Part shown: positions 51,147-54,704 of the stretch, piece by piece | How positions within the stretch are numbered: the stretch's first letter is position 1 | Layout: every line of letters begins with the position of its first letter | DNA from: Actinomycetota bacterium | Lineage (GTDB): Bacteria > Actinomycetota > Acidimicrobiia > Acidimicrobiales > Ilumatobacteraceae | DNA: 54,704 nucleotides | Direction of reading: 5' to 3' | NCBI GenBank assembly: GCA_026393575.1 | Contig: JAPKZX010000064.1 | Location: forward strand, 1-54,704 | Notes under the pieces: model-generated | The model's database searches: none | What the model was told of the DNA's origin: nothing | What the model saw: only the letters and a program-made list of their open reading frames with translations | Made by a program: the position numbers and the translations under genes

Positions 51147-52268
51147 ATGGTCGACGACTTCGAGAAGCAGGCAGAGGCTTTCTTCGCTACGTTGCCAGCG
51201 CTAATGAAAGACGCTGGTCGAGGTGCAGAACAGCGTGTTCGTGTGTTGCGGGCTGCAATGGCAGACGCAGGACTTGTGGGTTTTGGAATTCCCGAGGCCT
51301 ACGGCGGTCGAACCGATGTTGTTGATGGCCCTCGTCGTTTTCAAATTGCCGCGCAAGGGCGATTGCCAACTGAAGATGGAATGTTGGGTATTGGTCTCAA
51401 CATGGCTGTTCCCATCATCATGCAATACGGAACAGAAGAGTTGAAGCAGTACTTTGTTCGGCGTGCGCTACGAGCTGAAGATATTTGGTGTCAGTTGTAT
51501 TCAGAGCCTGAGGCAGGCAGTGATCTTGCGAGTCTGCGCACCACGGCAGTTCTTGATGGCGATGAGTGGATAGTAAATGGTCAGAAGGTGTGGACATCTG
51601 GTGCACAACATTCAGACATGGGTGTTCTGCTTGCGCGTACCGGTGACGAACCGCGCAACAAAGGGATTTCTATGTTGCTAATTCCTATGAGGCAACCAGG
51701 TGTTGAAGTGCGTCCGCTGCGTCAGATGACTGGTGAAGCAGAGTTCAACGAAGTGTTCTTTACCGATGCAAGGGTTCCTCGTGCATGGGTTGTGGGTGAA
51801 GTGAATGATGGTTGGCGTGCAGCTACCGGACTACTGGCTCATGAAAGAAGTTCGCTTGGCAAAGTAGGCGCAGATGAAAAACGTGAAGCAAATGTTTCTG
51901 CTGCAGTTCCTGTGCACTATCTGTTAGATATCGCGGCAAAAGTAGGGAAGAATAGGGACGAATCAATCCGGCAAGATCTTGCTCGCGCATATACAGGCGA
52001 AAAGATCATGGGTTGGATTGGACAACGTAAAGCGCATCCAAGTATTGGAAAGTTGTGGAGAACAAAGCAAGCACGTTTTGTTGCTTCGGTTGCTGCACAG
52101 TTAGCACTCAGTGGAGCAGCGGCACATGAAGTGGGCGATAAAGATGGTGAGTTCTGGATGTATCACATCTTGAATGCGCCTCGAATGTCACTCGGTGGTG
52201 GCACCGATGAAATTCAGAAGAACACGATTGGCGAAAGGGCTTTAGGCCTTCCACGCGAACCTAGCTAG
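51147..52268 (+). CDS. Acyl-CoA dehydrogenase
   Basis: The 373-residue FAD enzyme oxidises acyl-CoA to enoyl-CoA and gives electrons to ETF. Motifs seen are QLYSEPEAGSDLASLRT (FAD and substrate loop), VNGQKVWTSGAQHSDMGVLLART and the C-terminal RMSLGGGTDEIQKNTIGERALGLPREP. The ATG at 51147 is supported by TAGTGT seven bases before it. The gene ends exactly where the convergent enoyl-CoA hydratase gene ends. The chain-length specificity cannot be read from sequence. Confidence 0.93.
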   Translation: MVDDFEKQAEAFFATLPALMKDAGRGAEQRVRVLRAAMADAGLVGFGIPEAYGGRTDVVDGPRRFQIAAQGRLPTEDGMLGIGLNMAVPIIMQYGTEELKQYFVRRALRAEDIWCQLYSEPEAGSDLASLRTTAVLDGDEWIVNGQKVWTSGAQHSDMGVLLARTGDEPRNKGISMLLIPMRQPGVEVRPLRQMTGEAEFNEVFFTDARVPRAWVVGEVNDGWRAATGLLAHERSSLGKVGADEKREANVSAAVPVHYLLDIAAKVGKNRDESIRQDLARAYTGEKIMGWIGQRKAHPSIGKLWRTKQARFVASVAAQLALSGAAAHEVGDKDGEFWMYHILNAPRMSLGGGTDEIQKNTIGERALGLPREPS

Positions 52269-53093
52269 TTATTGACCAATGAATTTTGGTTGGCGTTTTT
52301 CAACAAACGCCGCAGCAGCTTCACGGTGATCTGCAGTTGACATTGTGCGAGGCATTGCAACACCTTCAGCATCGAGTGCAACTTCAAGAGTGACAGACAA
52401 CGAACGGTTGATGTTTTCCTTGATGTATCGCAATGCGATAGGAGCGCGCTCAGCCATTTCTTGGCAGTAGTTCATTGCGTGTTCTGCAAACTTTTCCTGT
52501 GGGAAGACTTTGTTCACCATTCCAAGGTCGAGTGCTTCGGCAGCGCTGAGGCGAGGCGACGTGAACATCAATTCTTTCGCACGTGCTTCGCCAACGATGC
52601 GAGGCAAGAACCACGACATTCCAAAGTCACCACTTGCGCCTACATTGGCAAAAGCTGTGACGAGAAGTGCTTTTTCAGAAGCGATTCGTAAGTCGGCAGA
52701 AAGTGCAATTGAAAGTCCGGCACCTGCGGCAGCACCAGGGATAGCAGCGATGACAGGTTGTGGCAGTCTGCGCATGGAACCACTGACGAGATTTTGAATA
52801 TGACGGAGTCGAGCAATGGCGTCTTCAACTGAGCCGCGGCCACTGGCCTTGCCTGAGTTACGTGCGTGCATTCCCTTCACGTCGCCACCAGCACAAAACG
52901 CATTATTTTCTCCGGTGAGCATGAGTACTCGAATGTTTGAGTCAGCAGCAATTGCGGGAAGAGCTTTAGCGAATCCGTCGTAGATCTCATCTGAAAGGGC
53001 GTTGCGTGCCTCGGGGCGATTGAAGGAGAGCACGGCAACGTGGCCCTCCACGCGTCCAAGGAGTTGATCTGTTCCAGTTTCTATTGCGCTCAC
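52269..53093 (-). CDS. Enoyl-CoA hydratase/isomerase family protein
   Basis: The 274-residue crotonase-fold protein (from a GTG at 53093) has VLSFNRPEARNALSDEIYDG, the oxyanion loop AFCAGGDVKGM and the second oxyanion segment AAIPGAAAGAGLSIALSADLRIA. The acid at the second active-site position reads GASGDFGMSWFLPRIVG, with Asp where classical hydratases have Glu, so an isomerase or other crotonase activity is possible. A TTG at 53105 would add four residues. It is adjacent to acyl-CoA dehydrogenase in a convergent layout and diverges from the carotenoid oxygenase. Confidence 0.88.
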   Translation of the reverse strand: MSAIETGTDQLLGRVEGHVAVLSFNRPEARNALSDEIYDGFAKALPAIAADSNIRVLMLTGENNAFCAGGDVKGMHARNSGKASGRGSVEDAIARLRHIQNLVSGSMRRLPQPVIAAIPGAAAGAGLSIALSADLRIASEKALLVTAFANVGASGDFGMSWFLPRIVGEARAKELMFTSPRLSAAEALDLGMVNKVFPQEKFAEHAMNYCQEMAERAPIALRYIKENINRSLSVTLEVALDAEGVAMPRTMSTADHREAAAAFVEKRQPKFIGQ

Positions 53094-53179
53094 TGCGGCC
53101 CCCAATCAATTGGTGTTTTGCACCCGTACGGTTCATAGCCTGCCACGACACACCCCTTCCAATGGCATTGAAAACGGAT

Positions 53180-53185
53180 TATCAT
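53180..53185 (+). promoter_or_regulatory. -10 box of leaderless carotenoid oxygenase
   Basis: TATCAT is followed by six bases and the ATG at 53192, which decides this start over the longer frame from 53084. Confidence 0.5.
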
Positions 53186-53191
53186 CGCCGT

Positions 53192-54550
53192 ATGACAGCT
53201 TTAGAAAACGAACGGCGTAACCCCTTCCTGGAAGGCAACTTGGCCCCCGTGACGGAAGAAGTAACAGCTTTTGATTTGGAAGTAACTGGCACGTTGCCTA
53301 CCGACCTAGATGGTCGGTACTTGCGCAATGGGCCAAACCCACTTGGCGAAGTGAACCCAGCGAAGTATCACTGGTTCACGGGTCACGGAATGGTGCACGG
53401 TCTGCGCTTACGTGACGGCAAAGCAGAGTGGTATAGCAACCGTTGGGTGCGCAACAACGACGTTGCAGATTTATTGAACGAGCCACGACCAGCATCTGAT
53501 TGGCCAGCAGACCATGGACAGTTTGCTGCAAACACAAACGTGATTGGTCATAACGGAAAGACGTTTGCAATTGTTGAAGCTGGTTCTCCACCAATTGAGT
53601 TGTCATACGACTTAGACACCGTTCGCGCTTCAAATCTTGGTGGCACATTGCCGCATGCTTTCTCGGCTCATCCAAAGAAAGACCCAGTCACTGGTGAATT
53701 ACATGTGATGACGTATTTCTGGGGTTGGGGCAATCAAGTGCAGTACCTCGTAGTTGGTACCGATGGTCGCGTGCGTCGTCATGTTGACATTCCAACAACT
53801 GGCGGCCCAATGATTCATGACATTGCGTTTACTCAGAAATACATTTTGGTTTTTGACTTGCCAACCGTTTTCAACTTGGAAGCAGCAATGTCCGGCCAGG
53901 GGCTTCCATATTTTTGGGACAATGATTATCCAGCACGTATTGGCTTGCTTCCTCGTGAAGGCAATGGCGACGACGTGAAGTGGATTGATATTGATCCGTG
54001 CTACTTCTTCCACCCAATGAATGCATATGACGATGGTGATGAAGTGGTACTCGACGCAGCACGTCACAACAAGATGTTCGACAAAGAACGACGTGGACCA
54101 AGCGAAGGCCCGCCAACGCTTGACCGTTGGAGATTGAATGCAGTCACCGGTGCGCATATCCATGAACGTATTGATGACCGGCCACAAGAGTTCCCCCGCA
54201 TTAATGAGTCATTAGTTGGTCTTCGCAACCAGTTCGGCTACACCGCCGGTATTGCCGCAGGATTTAAGCAAGACACGCTGATCAAAGTCAATCTCGATAG
54301 CCGCAAAGTGGAAGCGCGCAATGACACTGCTCGCTATGGCTATGGCGAACCAGTGTTTATTCCACGCGAAGGTGCAACGGCCGAAGATGATGGATACGTA
54401 ATGGCACTGCGCTTAGATACCGAAACTCAGACCTCAGATCTAGCGATATATAATGCGCAAGCAATTACGGAAGATCCGGTTGCCGTGGTGCACGTGCCTG
54501 CGCGAATCCCGAACGGTTTCCACGGAAACTGGATTCCCGACGGCCAATAG
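53192..54550 (+). CDS. Carotenoid oxygenase family protein
   Basis: The 452-residue iron(II) dioxygenase has the seven-bladed propeller fold and cleaves carotenoid, apocarotenoid or stilbene double bonds. The blocks DGRYLRNGPNPLGEVNPAKYHWFTGHGMVHGL, LPHAFSAHPKKDPVTGEL, GPMIHDIAFTQKYI, CYFFHPMNAYDDGDEV and the end GFHGNWIPDGQ are visible. They contain the four iron-binding His in AHPK, MIHD, FFHP and FHGN. The start at 53192 is fixed by the leaderless box. The exact substrate is unknown. It would act in the cytoplasm or on the membrane face. Confidence 0.93.
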   Translation: MTALENERRNPFLEGNLAPVTEEVTAFDLEVTGTLPTDLDGRYLRNGPNPLGEVNPAKYHWFTGHGMVHGLRLRDGKAEWYSNRWVRNNDVADLLNEPRPASDWPADHGQFAANTNVIGHNGKTFAIVEAGSPPIELSYDLDTVRASNLGGTLPHAFSAHPKKDPVTGELHVMTYFWGWGNQVQYLVVGTDGRVRRHVDIPTTGGPMIHDIAFTQKYILVFDLPTVFNLEAAMSGQGLPYFWDNDYPARIGLLPREGNGDDVKWIDIDPCYFFHPMNAYDDGDEVVLDAARHNKMFDKERRGPSEGPPTLDRWRLNAVTGAHIHERIDDRPQEFPRINESLVGLRNQFGYTAGIAAGFKQDTLIKVNLDSRKVEARNDTARYGYGEPVFIPREGATAEDDGYVMALRLDTETQTSDLAIYNAQAITEDPVAVVHVPARIPNGFHGNWIPDGQ

Positions 54551-54704
54551 ACCGCACGGCCACGCCTGGCTCTTTTTCCACGACATCAAAAAGTGCTTTG
54601 AGAGAAGTCACTCGAGGCGCCGTTGTTGTTCTGGAATTCAGCACTGAATTTGCGTCTGATGAAAGCAAGCCCACAAATGTTTCGGCAACAATGCGACCAC
54701 CAAC
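54465..54704 (-). CDS. Partial gene, possible heme peroxidase-family C-terminus
   Basis: The minus-strand frame is open from the window edge to a stop at 54465. It reads GGRIVAETFVGLLSSDANSVL, then SLKALFDVVEKE. The first part resembles the C-terminal end of bacterial animal-type heme peroxidase proteins (GGRIVAEVFVGLL). The last part overlaps the carotenoid oxygenase gene by 86 bases and looks non-conserved. The gene start lies outside the window, so the family call is weak. Confidence 0.4.
   Translation of the reverse strand, partial: VGGRIVAETFVGLLSSDANSVLNSRTTTAPRVTSLKALFDVVEKEPGVAVRSIGRRESSFRGNRSGFAQARAPRQPDLP
54559..54577 (+). terminator. Weak possible terminator after carotenoid oxygenase
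   Basis: A short GCCA/TGGC stem is followed by TCTTTTT. The stem is only four bases, so the call is tentative. Confidence 0.25.

Overview
The window looks like chromosome of a streamlined, moderate-GC actinomycete, most likely from the class Acidimicrobiia (inferred; no 16S gene is present). The evidence is a dnaK-grpE-dnaJ-hspR-clpB operon with an HspR (HAIR-type) operator, a WhiB regulator with an RGRP tail, an EtfD homologue beside an AspC/AlaA-type aminotransferase, clpS next to a DUF2017 gene, a mycothiol-type maleylpyruvate isomerase fold, and an actinobacterial caa3 oxidase. Genes are packed tightly, and eight convergent pairs end within 15 bases of each other. Many transcription units appear leaderless: a TANNNT box lies 6 to 9 bases before the start codon.

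Layout. 1-8454: 3' end of a giant secreted protein made of about 23 CshA-like repeats plus an SdrD B-like domain. 8507-10966: TetR regulator, dcd, aminotransferase. 10976-14545 (minus): etfD, a stand-alone cyclic-nucleotide-binding domain, gpmA. 14600-21091: heat-shock operon. 21140-28640: dehalogenase-like hydrolase, hisD, purA-purB, a basic hypothetical protein, pyrE, a lipoprotein, tesB. 28667-28995 (minus): tRNA-Glu, tRNA-Asp, tRNA-Phe. 29071-29867 (minus): clpS and DUF2017. 29923-39973: ctaB and a large cytochrome oxidase locus. 39978-41593 (minus): ABC-2 exporter. 41656-44243: serS, pdxH and a DinB/MDMPI-like protein. 44245-46897 (minus): upstream ORF, attenuator-like terminator, whiB, tlpA, ccdA, poly-gamma-glutamate hydrolase-like gene. 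46994-54704: acyl-ACP thioesterase, MBL hydrolase, orn, dut, CoA-transferase, acyl-CoA dehydrogenase, enoyl-CoA hydratase, carotenoid oxygenase and a partial minus-strand gene.

Two regions stand out. First, the oxidase locus has a complete caa3 oxidase (ctaC-D-E, subunit IV, ctaG) and, just upstream in the same unit, a second membrane set: a subunit I paralogue that has lost nearly every heme and CuB ligand, a subunit III paralogue that has lost its conserved His residues, and a CtaF-like protein fused to a cupredoxin-like domain. I read this as a pseudo-oxidase module whose role is unknown. Second, whiB is preceded by a 54-codon ORF and a strong intrinsic terminator, with a segment inside the small ORF that can pair with the terminator arm. 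This resembles the whiB7 uORF/attenuator design, here apparently controlling an operon for thiol-disulfide and cytochrome c maturation.

The remaining genes are core metabolism (purine, pyrimidine, histidine, PLP, glycolysis) and acyl-CoA degradation, where acyl-CoA dehydrogenase electrons would pass through ETF to the EtfD homologue and then to the oxidase.
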